From the NCBI GenBank assembly GCA_963706905.1, contig CAVPNY010000001.1:1-60276 (forward strand): 60,276 bases of DNA, given 5' to 3'. The notes under the pieces were generated by a model. The model did not search any database. It was not told the DNA's origin and saw only the letters and a list, made by a program, of their open reading frames with translations. Of the stretch, positions 27,718 through 38,100 are shown in pieces (positions within the stretch are counted from its first letter, which is position 1; the number at the start of each line of letters is the position of its first letter). The translations under genes and the position numbers were made by a program. This DNA comes from CAVPNY01 sp963706905 (GTDB lineage: Bacteria > Chloroflexota > Anaerolineae > Anaerolineales > UBA4823).

Positions 27718-28089
27718 ATGAACATTTCAATATCCGAGGAGCAGGGGCGCATCCCTGTTACGGTGTTCCATGTGACAGGGCGGATCAATTTAGGTAATGC
27801 CGATGAATTGATCAGAAGAGTTCAAAATTCCTATCAGGGAGGCATGCGGGATTTGATTCTTGATCTGTCTGGTGTTGATTCCTTAACTAGCGCCGGTTTG
27901 CGGGCGATCCTTATAATTATGAAATTGCTGAATACGGATTCGAGAGATCAACCAAGCTCGAGTGATAAATCCCAGCATGTCAAATTGCTCAGTCCAACCG
28001 AATATGTCCTGATTACGATGAAAACTGCGGGATTCGATCGATATCTTGATATTTATGAAAGCTTGCCGGAAGCCCTGGCATCCTTTTAG
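27718..28089 (+). CDS. STAS-domain anti-sigma-factor antagonist-like protein, 123 aa
   Basis: The protein is a single STAS domain: beta strands around VTVFHVTGRINLGNADELI, the switch-region segment LILDLSGVDSLTSAGLRAIL with the Ser normally phosphorylated by an anti-sigma kinase, and a C-terminal helix. The start follows AAGGAGAG. An insertion of about ten polar residues (DSRDQPSSSDKSQ) sits before the last strand, longer than in SpoIIAA. No partner kinase gene is adjacent. It could act in partner-switching control of a sigma factor or as a sensor subunit. Confidence 0.85.
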   Translation: MNISISEEQGRIPVTVFHVTGRINLGNADELIRRVQNSYQGGMRDLILDLSGVDSLTSAGLRAILIIMKLLNTDSRDQPSSSDKSQHVKLLSPTEYVLITMKTAGFDRYLDIYESLPEALASF

Positions 28090-28171
28090 TCCTGCTCCTC
28101 ATGTACTGAAACTGGCTGACCGATCCAGGAATGCTTTGTGTGACGTTCTTTTAATCATGGGGAATATAGAG

Positions 28172-28177
28172 TATACT
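28172..28177 (+). promoter_or_regulatory. -10 box close to the lepA start
   Basis: TATACT ends 11 bases before ATG 28189, which predicts a leader of only about five bases and no room for a ribosome site. Confidence 0.45.
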
Positions 28178-28188
28178 TCTGCCCGGCT

Positions 28189-29985
28189 ATGACCGACCAT
28201 ATTCGTAATTTCTGCATTATTGCTCATATCGATCATGGGAAATCGACCCTGGCGGACCGGATGCTGGAATTGACTGGGACGATATCTGATCGAGACATGA
28301 CGGATCAGGTGTTAGATAGCATGGATCTGGAGCGGGAAAAAGGGGTCACTATCAAAGCCTCCGCCGTGCGCATGATGTACACCACGCTGGATAAGCAATA
28401 TGAGTTAAACCTGATTGACACTCCTGGGCATGTCGATTTTGGCTACGAGGTGTCCCGTGCTCTGGCTGCTTGCGAAGGCGCTGTGTTGGTTGTAGATGCG
28501 AGTCAAGGGATTGAAGCGCAAACTCTGGCAAATCTGTACATGGCTTTAGAAGCCGATCTAGAAATCGTACCTGTGATTAACAAGATCGACTTAATATCCG
28601 CCCGTCCCGACGAAGTTGCAGAGGAGATCAGCAACCTGCTAGGTGTCCCCGATGAGCAGGTTTTGCGCATATCTGCAAAAGAAGGATTGAACATTGAAGC
28701 AGTTTTGGAGGCCATTGTCCAGCGTATACCTCCTCCCCAAGGCGATATGAACCTTCCCTTGAAAGCCTTGATCTTCGACTCTCATTACGACCCGTATAAA
28801 GGAGTGGTGGCGTACGTCCGGTTAATAGATGGGCGTGTTCACCCCACGGAAGTTCTCTTACCGATGGCCACTGGGGTGGAATTTAGACCAGTGGAGGTGG
28901 GGATCTTTGCCCCGGAATTGCGTCCGACACAGGGTCTGATAGCAGGGGAAGTCGGTTATGTCGCGACTGGATTGAAGACTGTACGGGAGTGCAGGGTCGG
29001 CGATACCCTGACTAGTCTGACTAAACACGCTTCGACTCCTCTTCCTGGTTATCGCAAAGCGAAACCGATGGTCTTTGCCGGAATCTATCCTGTAGAGGGG
29101 GAGGACTATGCTGATCTCAAGGATGCCCTGGAAAAATTACAACTAAATGATGCATCTTTGGAGTATCTCCCGGAGACTTCACAGGCCTTAAATTTTGGCT
29201 TTCGCTGTGGATTTCTTGGCATGTTCCACATGGAGATTATTCAGGAACGCATCGAACGAGAATATGATTTAGATATCATCGTTACTTCACCTTCGGTTGA
29301 GTATGAAGTTGTCTTGCGCACAGGCGAGGTCATCCGCATCGACTCGCCGGCTAATTTGCCAGAGGAAGCGACGATTGCGGAAGTACGTGAACCCTGGATG
29401 AAGATTGAGATATTTACCCCAACCGAATTCTATGGAGCGGTGATGGATCTGGTGACAAAGCGCCGGGGTATATTTATTGATCAAGATTATCCGACCCAGA
29501 ATCGGGTTCAATTGAATTATGAAATCCCGCTGGCTGAAATGATCGTTGATTTCTTTGACCAGTTGAAATCTCGCACGCGCGGCTATGCTTCGTTAGACTA
29601 TCAATTCGCCGAATACCGCCCAGATGACCTGGTCAAGTTGGAAATATTGGTTAATGAAGAGCCAGTAGACGCGCTTGCCTCCATTGTCCACCGCGATAAT
29701 GCGTATCATAAAGGGCAGGCGCTGATCTCCAAATTAAAGGATCTGATCCCGCGTCAACTTTTCGTCGTGCCGATCCAGGCATATGCCGCGGGACGGGTTA
29801 TCTCGCGTGCTAATGTCAAAGCTTTGAGGAAAGATGTGCTGGCGAAATGCTACGGGGGCGATATCACGCGTAAGAAGAAACTGTTAGAAAAACAGAAGCG
29901 CGGTAAGAAACGCATGAAGATGGTCGGGAATGTGGAGATTCCCCAGGAAGCCTTTTTTGCGGTGCTGCGGCTGGAGGAAGATTGA
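28189..29985 (+). CDS. lepA: Elongation factor 4 (LepA) GTPase, 598 aa
   Basis: LepA binds the ribosome and affects translation and ribosome biogenesis. The sequence shows IAHIDHGKSTLADRML (G1), DTPGHVDFGYEVSRAL (G3), NKIDL (G4), the domain FGFRCGFLGMFHMEIIQERI typical of LepA, and the unique C-terminal end GKKRMKMVGNVEIPQEAFFA. Length is normal. Its TGA stop overlaps the TTG start of the flippase-like gene, so these two are translationally coupled. Confidence 0.96.
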   Translation: MTDHIRNFCIIAHIDHGKSTLADRMLELTGTISDRDMTDQVLDSMDLEREKGVTIKASAVRMMYTTLDKQYELNLIDTPGHVDFGYEVSRALAACEGAVLVVDASQGIEAQTLANLYMALEADLEIVPVINKIDLISARPDEVAEEISNLLGVPDEQVLRISAKEGLNIEAVLEAIVQRIPPPQGDMNLPLKALIFDSHYDPYKGVVAYVRLIDGRVHPTEVLLPMATGVEFRPVEVGIFAPELRPTQGLIAGEVGYVATGLKTVRECRVGDTLTSLTKHASTPLPGYRKAKPMVFAGIYPVEGEDYADLKDALEKLQLNDASLEYLPETSQALNFGFRCGFLGMFHMEIIQERIEREYDLDIIVTSPSVEYEVVLRTGEVIRIDSPANLPEEATIAEVREPWMKIEIFTPTEFYGAVMDLVTKRRGIFIDQDYPTQNRVQLNYEIPLAEMIVDFFDQLKSRTRGYASLDYQFAEYRPDDLVKLEILVNEEPVDALASIVHRDNAYHKGQALISKLKDLIPRQLFVVPIQAYAAGRVISRANVKALRKDVLAKCYGGDITRKKKLLEKQKRGKKRMKMVGNVEIPQEAFFAVLRLEED

Positions 29986-31001
29986 GTTCTGCCCTGGGGA
30001 CACGCCTGGGTGGGATTGGCCGGTGGTTGCCTGGGTTGTTGATCAGTATTATTGCGATCGGATTACTCTTGCAACTGGCCGATTGGCAAGAGGTGATCCA
30101 GGCGTTGCGCGGGATAGAAATTGCCGGGTTGTTGCCCGCGATTATTTTTTACGTGCTTGGAAATGCATTTCGGGCTTTGACTTGGATGACTTTCCTCCAG
30201 AATAAAGCCCCTTATCGACGGGTATTTGTTGTATTAAATGAAGGATATCTTCTAAATAATATTCTTCCTTTTCGTTTGGGAGAGTTGGCCAGGGTAGTCT
30301 TGCTGAGCCAGTCAGCGCGCCTCAGTCCTTTCTTTGTCTTATCAACCATTATCATTGAACGAGCCTATGATGTAGCCTTGGCGGCTGGGTTGTTACTGGC
30401 TACACTGCCCCTTGTTATTGGCATGAAGAATGCCTCGATGGTTGCTATCACAGCCCTCGGTCTTGTGCTGGTGGGTCTGGTCACTTTGTTCTTGTTAGCG
30501 CGAAATCGGGAAGTCCTCAAGGCCAAATTGGGGAAAGCCAGCGATACGCATGATTCTTTTCGCCAGCGTTTCATCAATCGAATGGATTCATTCATAGATG
30601 GACTCGGTGTACTGATCCGCCCGGGTCAATTCTTCCTTAGTCTCTCATTCATAATAATTAGCTGGTCATTTGGCGTCCTGGAGATCCATTTCTTACTCAA
30701 TAATGGCGAAGCGCACTCTCCCTTATGGTGGACAGGGTTTGTATTGGGGGTGGTGTCTCTGGGGATTGCTATACCTTCCGCACCAGCTCAATTAGGTGTG
30801 TATGAAGTAGCAATGGTGGGTGCGCTGACCCTTTTAGGATACCCGGCTGGTCAAGCCCTTGCTGTGGCTCTTGTGGCCCATTTGATCCACATTGGTTTTA
30901 CAGGCGTTGTTGGAACCCTTGGACTGATCCGAGAAGGGGAAACCTTGACGGGTCTATATGCCCGATTGAAGAACCTCACTCGCATGGATGTTGCAAGGTA
31001 A
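29982..31001 (+). CDS. Flippase-like integral membrane protein (LPG synthase TM family), 339 aa
   Basis: This polytopic membrane protein is of the lysylphosphatidylglycerol-synthase transmembrane (AglD/UPF0104) family. TTG 29982 overlaps the lepA stop by four bases. About eight hydrophobic helices are visible. The family hallmarks are the segment LNEGYLLNNILPFRLGELARV, the Arg after STIIIE (ERAYDVA), and SAPAQLGVYEVAMVGALTLLG near the C-terminus. Relatives next to glycosyltransferases are thought to move lipid-linked glycans or act in lipid modification. Here it heads a glycosyltransferase run, which supports such a task. Confidence 0.82.
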   Translation: MSSALGTRLGGIGRWLPGLLISIIAIGLLLQLADWQEVIQALRGIEIAGLLPAIIFYVLGNAFRALTWMTFLQNKAPYRRVFVVLNEGYLLNNILPFRLGELARVVLLSQSARLSPFFVLSTIIIERAYDVALAAGLLLATLPLVIGMKNASMVAITALGLVLVGLVTLFLLARNREVLKAKLGKASDTHDSFRQRFINRMDSFIDGLGVLIRPGQFFLSLSFIIISWSFGVLEIHFLLNNGEAHSPLWWTGFVLGVVSLGIAIPSAPAQLGVYEVAMVGALTLLGYPAGQALAVALVAHLIHIGFTGVVGTLGLIREGETLTGLYARLKNLTRMDVAR

Positions 31002-31004
31002 GTA

Positions 31005-32174
31005 ATGCGAGTTCTTATCTCATTAATGTATTATCGTCCGCATTACTCAGGGCTGACGATTTACACGGAGCGATTGGCACGCGCCCTGGCTGCCCGAGGG
31101 CATGAAGTGACGGTGTTAACTTCGCGCTTCGATCCGAAACTACCGGCGCAGGAGTTGAAGAATGGCGTAACGATTGTCCGACCACACGTGCTGTTCCGGA
31201 TTAGCAAAGGAGTGATCATGCCCAGCCTGCCAATTTGGGCTTGGAAACTGATCCGCCGGGCTGACGTGGTCAACGCCCATGTTCCTCAACCGGACGCAGC
31301 CGTGATCGCATCCATCGGAGCATTGTTCCATAAACCAGTTGTTCTCACCTATCACTGCGATCTGCAATTACCGAAAGGGGTCGTGCATTACTTTGCCAAT
31401 CAGGGTTCTCATCTGGCAAATCATTTGGCAGCCAAACTTGCTGATTGCATTATCACCAACACGCGAGATTATGCGGAACATTCTCCGTTCATGAGACGTT
31501 ATCTTGGGAAAGTGCAGCCTGTCTTGCCACCGATCGAATTGGCTGCGGTTTCAGAGATGCAAGTAAAAGCATTTCGCGAGAAATATTCGATTAGACCAGG
31601 ACAGCGGGTGATAGGCATGGCTGCCCGCCTGGCGACTGAGAAAGGTGTGGAGTATTTGGTTGAGGCAATGCCGGAGGTGTTGCGCTCTCATCCAGAAACG
31701 CGTGTCCTGTTTGCTGGTCAATATACTGGGGTCTTGGGCGAGGAGGAATACGCACACCAGCTTGCTCCGTTGATCGATCAGCTTGGCAGCCAATGGACTT
31801 TCCTGGGAATCTTGTCTCCAGTGGAATTGGCTGCGTTTTTCCAAGTTGCTGATGTAACGGTTTTACCTAGCATTAACAGTACAGAATCGTATGGTATGGT
31901 TCAGGCTGAATCAATGATCTCCGGTACGCCAGTTGTTGCGAGTGATCTTCCCGGAGTACGTCAGCCGGTATTGACCAGTGGGATGGGATTGATCGTTCCC
32001 CCTCAGGATGCACATGCTCTGGCTCATGCGCTCACTGAAATATTGGATGATCCAAGTGGGTTTGGAGGAAAATCTCAGGTTTCTGAGAAATTCTCTCCAG
32101 ACTCAACTGCCAAGAGTTATGAGCGAATGTTTCTAGAATTACTTGCAGATCATCCGAACCGAAGCGTGAGTTGA
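31005..32174 (+). CDS. GT4-family glycosyltransferase, 389 aa
   Basis: This is a retaining GT-B glycosyltransferase, as in the PimB/WbaZ groups, that would add a sugar from a nucleotide donor to a lipid or glycan acceptor on the cytoplasmic face. The N-terminal domain begins MRVLISLMYYRPHYSGLTIY with the Gly-rich acceptor loop. The donor-site features are RVIGMAARLATEKGVEYLVEA and the E-x7-E motif ESYGMVQAESMISGTPVVAS. It starts three bases after the flippase-like gene. Sugar and acceptor are unknown. Confidence 0.9.
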   Translation: MRVLISLMYYRPHYSGLTIYTERLARALAARGHEVTVLTSRFDPKLPAQELKNGVTIVRPHVLFRISKGVIMPSLPIWAWKLIRRADVVNAHVPQPDAAVIASIGALFHKPVVLTYHCDLQLPKGVVHYFANQGSHLANHLAAKLADCIITNTRDYAEHSPFMRRYLGKVQPVLPPIELAAVSEMQVKAFREKYSIRPGQRVIGMAARLATEKGVEYLVEAMPEVLRSHPETRVLFAGQYTGVLGEEEYAHQLAPLIDQLGSQWTFLGILSPVELAAFFQVADVTVLPSINSTESYGMVQAESMISGTPVVASDLPGVRQPVLTSGMGLIVPPQDAHALAHALTEILDDPSGFGGKSQVSEKFSPDSTAKSYERMFLELLADHPNRSVS

Positions 32175-32195
32175 GCACGAGATTGTCAGACTTCT

Positions 32196-32918
32196 ATGTC
32201 TCATCTCTTTGATGAATCGTATTTCAAGTCGGGCGCTTATGCTGATGTGTCCTTCGCTCGTTTCAGCCAGTACTGGTGGTCGAATCGTTATTATGCCCGT
32301 CTGGTCCGCCGATATGGTCCTCCCCGTGGAAGGGTATTGGAGATCGGTTGTGGTCTAGGCCATTTATTGGACTGGTTGAATCCTACTTATCAGGTGTTTG
32401 GAACCGACATAAATCTTTGGGCGCTATCCCAAGCCCGCCGAAATGTCCCGCAAGGTTCTTTCTTAATGGCCGATGCGGAGGATCTGGGTGTTTTTCGGGA
32501 TGATACCTTCCGGATTTTGATCGCTAAGCATGTTGTGGAACATTTACCCAAGCCAGAATTTGCATTAGCCGAAATGAGCCGGGTGCTGTCACCCGGTGGT
32601 ATTTTGCTCCTTGCGACTCCGAACCTGGACTCGATGATGCGAGGAGTGAAGAAAGAGAATTGGATTGGATATAAAGATAAGACCCACATCAGTCTCAAAC
32701 CACCAGCTATCTGGTTAGAGCTACTCATTGAGCAAGGCTTGCGCCCATTTCGGGTATTTTCAGATGGATTTTGGGATGCCCCTTATTTTCCTGCAGTCCC
32801 GGCTGCAATACAGAAACTTTTCTTTGGTGCTCCAGGGGGCTTGCAAGCCATTTTAGGATGGAGTATCATTCCCCTTCGCATGGGCGAAAGCATGATTGTT
32901 TTGGCTAAAAAACGATGA
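32196..32918 (+). CDS. SAM-dependent class I methyltransferase, 240 aa
   Basis: This is a Methyltransf_11-type protein with motif I VLEIGCGLGHLLDWL, the acidic strand end GTDINLWALSQAR, and IAKHVVEHLPKPEFALAEMS followed by SPGGILLLATPN. It has no membrane segment. Such enzymes in glycan loci often methylate a sugar or lipid headgroup. Its stop overlaps the start of the next gene (ATGA). Confidence 0.85.
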   Translation: MSHLFDESYFKSGAYADVSFARFSQYWWSNRYYARLVRRYGPPRGRVLEIGCGLGHLLDWLNPTYQVFGTDINLWALSQARRNVPQGSFLMADAEDLGVFRDDTFRILIAKHVVEHLPKPEFALAEMSRVLSPGGILLLATPNLDSMMRGVKKENWIGYKDKTHISLKPPAIWLELLIEQGLRPFRVFSDGFWDAPYFPAVPAAIQKLFFGAPGGLQAILGWSIIPLRMGESMIVLAKKR

Positions 32919-35110
32919 ACAGTGAACCAACTGTGCTGGACTTTGTCAAGGCAATACTGACTCCTTGGAGAGGCGCGCCACCCCGCATACCTCCCCTCGA
33001 ATCTTCGGATGTTCTAGAAACGGACTCAATCGGCTTATCGGGTTTACCTCCATCACAACTCAATGGAAATGTAGCTGATCAAACGGAACATCAGACCCCA
33101 GTTCAACCTGCAATCCGGACCCTTGCTTGGCCCTGGCGGGCGATGATCGCTTTGGGATTGGCTTTGTTCGCCCAATTGTCCCTCGAACCTTCTGTGGATC
33201 GCAGTTGGCAGCTGGGAGTTATTCTGTACATAATGGCAGCAGGTTGGGTAGTTTGGGCAAATATTAGCCAGGAATGGGATTTGCCCGCTGGAAGCAGTCT
33301 AGAGCCACGCTCGGATCCGATGACGATCCAGAACGTTTATCTGATTATCGGGCTGGTTATGAGTCTGCTGGCCTTCCTTACATTAGGAGGTAATCGCTTT
33401 ACCAGCCTGAACGTGCTGTTGTGGATTCTCTGGCTTGCTTTTCCTCATCCTGGCTTTTTGGCTGCCCGGCAGTTCAAAAAGCAAATGGTTCGCTTACATG
33501 CGAGGTCAATTCAAGTATCCGGTCTGGAATTTACACATTTCCCATTGGACATTGGTGTTCCTATTAGCAACCGGATTTGTGCTCTTTTTCCGTCTGTATC
33601 TTTTGAATGAAGTACCTCGCGAAATGGTCAGCGATCATGCCGAAAAAATCCTGGATATTTGGGACGTGCTGAATGGGAACACCAGCATTTTCTTCCCGCG
33701 TAATACGGGTAGAGAAGCGCTCCAGATGTATCTCACCGCGGCGGTAATCAAGATATTTGGGACAGGATATACTTTTCTGAGCTTGAAGATCGGTGCCGCT
33801 ATCGCGGGGTTATTAACGTTGCCTTTCATCTATTTGTTAGGGGTTGAACTTGGTAATCGACGGGCGGGTATTTTGGCTGCCCTGTTTGCTGGAATAGCGT
33901 ATTGGCCTAATGTGATCACCCGCGTTGCTTTGCGTTTTCCTCTCTACCCTTTATTTGTTGCGTCAACTCTGTTCTTTCTCATAAGAGGTTTGCGCCGGTC
34001 TAATCGTAATGATTTCATCCTGGCTGGCTTATCGCTAGGCATCGGATTGCATGGCTACACCCCCTTCCGAATCATGCCGTTTGTGATCCTTGTAGCTGTT
34101 GGATTATATATTCTTCATCGCCAATCACAAGGTTTGCGGAAGAGAACCTTGTGGTATTTGGTACTGCTCGGACTGATCGCTTTGATCGTCTTTTTGCCTT
34201 TAGCCCGGTTTTGGATTGAAAATCCTGATTTGTTCAGCTACCGGGCTTTCACCCGCCTGGGATCGATCGAGCAGCCGTTATCTGGGCCAGCATGGTTGAT
34301 ATTCTTAAATAACTTGGGGCGGGCTGTAACCATGTTTGCCTGGAATAATGGGGAAATCTGGCCTGTCTCAATTCCCTATCGTCCGGCGCTAGATGTTGTG
34401 TCCGCTGCTTTATTTTATCTGGGCATTGTGTTACTTCTGGGCCGGTACATTCGCCAGCGAAATTGGGTTGACCTGTTTCTCATCCTCTCCGTGCCACTCT
34501 TGTTGTTGCCTTCAATCCTATCTTTAGCATTTCCTAACGAGAACCCAGCATTGAATCGGATGGCTGGTGCGATTGTCCCAGTATTTCTAATCGTAGGCCT
34601 ATCCTTGGATGGATCCTTAAAGGTCTGGAAACAAAGTTCAGCGTGCCATTCAACACAAAAGCAGCGTGGGGGATTGGAGCGGTTTTATTGCTTTGGGCAG
34701 CAGTCCAGAATTTTAACCTGGTTTTTGATGAATATCGCACAAATTACGAGTTATCCTCCTGGAATACCTCAGAGATTGGCCAAGTGATCAAGGATTACAC
34801 TGATAGTTTTGTGGCGCCGGAGAATGCCTATGTCGTGGCATACCCATATTGGGTTGATACCCGATTGGTTGGTATAAGTGCTGGATTTCCTACCAGAGAT
34901 TTTGCGCTTTGGCCTCAACAGTTTTCAGAAACGCTCTCCCAGTCTGGACCAAAATTATTTGTCATTAAACCAGAGGATCAAAACTCAATCGCTGTATTGC
35001 AATCATTATATCCAGAAGGTTATTTGCAGCTTTATCCTTCGAAATTCGAAAACAAGGATTTCTACCTGTTTACAGTTCTCCCCCAGGTAGGAGAAGAGTT
35101 GGGCTCTTAA
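32915..35110 (+). pseudogene. GT39-type membrane glycosyltransferase (two frameshifts)
   Basis: This is a GT-C fold protein related to dolichyl-phosphate-mannose mannosyltransferases. The first frame (32915-33610) gives a proline-rich cytoplasmic start and four hydrophobic segments. The frame then changes between 33440 and 33540, and the second frame carries the catalytic-loop region LYLLNEVPREMVSDHAEKIL with the expected acidic residue, plus RNTGREALQMYL and about nine helices. A second shift near 34600-34640 leads to a soluble C-terminal domain (LVFDEYRTNYELSSWNTSEI to 35110). Total length would be about 730 residues. The rest of the sequence is well preserved, so recent damage or sequence error is likely. 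Confidence 0.8.
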
Positions 35111-35116
35111 ATTTCT

Positions 35117-38100
35117 ATGGATAATTCTGGTCGTTCTACTGTAGTTCCAAAACGACTGTCAATTTTCATTGGCCTGGCTCTTATTTTGATCTTGTTAGTC
35201 GGTGCTTATTTGCGCTTTATTGGGCTCAATTGGGGTGAGTACCAATATCTGCATCCCGATGAACGCTTCCTGATCTGGGTTGGTTCGGACATTTCCCCGG
35301 TTGAGAAATTCTCCGATTACTGGAATACCGCGACTTCGAGCCTGAATCCGCACAACCGCGGGCATAGTTTTTATGTCTATGGCACGTTGCCGCTTATCTT
35401 GACCCGGTATGTGGTGGAGTGGGTGTACGGGCACTCCGGATTCAATGAGATGACCGACCTCGGTCGTATGCTGTCGGCGGTTTTCGACTTGTCTACGGTA
35501 CTTCTTGTGTTCCTGATTGGCAGGCGAGTTTATCACTGGCGGGTAGGTTTATTGGCCTCTGCTTTTTATTCATTAGCCGTATTACCGATTCAGCATGCTC
35601 ATTTCTTTACGATGGACACATTTACGACCTTTTTCGCCGCGTTAACGATCTTTTTTGCAGTTGTAATTGCTTACGACGAGAAGGGTTCTCAAGACAAGAA
35701 CGATGACTTACCGAACGCTACTGAGAAAAAGACGAATTACCGACTTCTTACTGATCCACTTTTTCTATTGAGCCTGGGATTTGGGCTGGCTTTAGGTATG
35801 GCTATGGCTTCAAAAATCAACTCTGCGCCATTGGCCTTATTACTTCCCGTCGCACTTTATATTCGTCTGGCAGGTAAAAAAGGAATAATATCAAGACAAC
35901 GCCTATGGGAGTCTTTCTTTTATCTGGTGGTTGCAGGGCTGGTCACGATTGTCGCTTTCCGTATATTCCAACCTTACGCGTTCAGTGGTCCCGGTTTCTT
36001 TGGGGTTAAGCCGAACCCGGCCTGGCTGGCAAATCTAAATGAATTGCGTAATCAGGGCAGTGGTGATGTAGATTTCCCGCCGGCAATGCAATGGGCGCGG
36101 CGGCCAGTGTGGTTTGCCTGGGAGAATATGGTTCGTTGGGGGATGGGTTTGCCTTTGGGATTGCTTGCCTGGGCTGGATTCTTGTGGGCGGGATGGCGCA
36201 TACTAAAAGGTGAATGGCAGAAACACGCCTTGCTGTGGGGATGGACTGGATTGTACTTCACCTGGCAGTCCTTAATCCTTAATCCTTCGATGCGCTATCA
36301 ATTACTCATTTATCCCACCCTCGCCATCTTTGCAGCCTGGGCACTGGTGCGCCTGTATGACTGGAAAAAACGACCATCACCCGCCTACCAGGAAGGGGAT
36401 TCCGATAGGATTGATCAACCTTCTGTCAGAAACCGCTGGGCGCAAGCCCTGGCGATTTTGATTGGCGGATTTGTCTTGGTAGGGACAGCGGTCTATGCAT
36501 TTGGATTTACCAATATCTACCAGAAAGCGATTACCAGGGTAGCTGCATCAAGTTGGATCTACCAAAATATCCCTGGCCCCATAACTATCCCGATAAACAG
36601 CGGCGAGGAGCTCTACAACCAACAGTTATCTTTGCCCTACAATTACACCATCCGACCGGATTTGCCGTATTTCGGCTCATTCACTGCTAATCGATCCGGC
36701 ACAATATCGGAAGTGCAGCTAGGTAGGGTGATTAACCCTCAGGGTAACTTCGGTCAAAAGATGGTTAATGTGACGATCTCTGAAGCACCCGCGGGATTAG
36801 GAACATCCGCAACTGCTTCAGGTATGATCGATTACTCTCCAGGGATTGCTTCTTCTGATCTGACTCGCTCACTGAGTTTTCAAAAACCATTCCAGCTTAA
36901 TCTGGGGCAGGAGTACTTTATCAACATTAAAGTTGATCCTGGTCAGGGACCAGTAGCTGCAACCGGGAGCATCGATTTATCGATCCAGGGGGATAAAACC
37001 ACAACTCAAACTATCCCATTCCTAAATGCCCTGTTAGACAATGCCACACCTTATAGTCTGAGTTTCATCCCTGAGCAAGGGGGTCAGCTGACTGACGTTT
37101 CTATCAATCTACTCCCACCGGAAAGGCCACCAGGTGAAGAATTAATTACCGTTACCTTATCTGCCCAGCCAAATGGAGTTGAGCCGCTCGGTACAGCCTC
37201 CTACAATGTGAATCCAGATAACCAGGGCGAAGTGAAAAGTCTGATCTTGAACAATCCTATCACCGTCCAAGATGGGCAGACTGTTTACGTAACGGTTGAA
37301 TACGCCGGGGAATCAGAGGGGGTCACGCTCAAAGGCACAGCAATTGCGAATGAAGGCGCCTGGGATGATGGTTTGCCTGTCCGGTTGGATAACTATGATG
37401 GCTTTGGCGGGATTTACGAATTTGGGCTTAACTTTGACATGTATGAGGATGATAATCCGAATAAACTGGCCCGATTCTTTAATATTTTAGACCAGGCTGA
37501 ATATATTCTGATCAGTTCCAACCGGCAATGGGGATCTTTACCTCGCTTACCCGAGCGGTTTCCAATGACAGCAGAATACTACCGCCGGTTGCTTGGCTGC
37601 CCTCAGGAACTCAGCATTCAGGAGTGCTACAATGTCGCCCAACCTGGAGATTTCCAGGGTGATCTTGGTTTTGATTTAATTCAGGTATTCCAATCGGATC
37701 CAACACTTGGCGGATGGAGTGTTAATGATCAATTTGCAGAGGAAGCTTTTACTGTCTACGATCACCCAAAGGTGTTTATTTTTAAAAAGCAGGATAACTA
37801 CGATTTACAGCGTGTACGCGATATCTTAGGAGCTATCGACCTCACAAAAGTAATTCACGTAACACCCAAAGGGGCTGAATCATTGCCTGGAGATATGCTG
37901 CTCACATCGGAGCAGTCTGCAATCCAGCTTGAGAACGGAACCTGGTCAGATCTGTTCAATACAGCTTCTCCATTGAATCGCTGGCCTTACTTAGGTTTGG
38001 TCGTCTGGTATTTGGCCCTGAGTGTGCTGGGTTGGATATTGTATCCGGTGGTACGGTTTTCTTTACCGGGTCTATCAGATAAAGGTTTCCCATTAAGCCG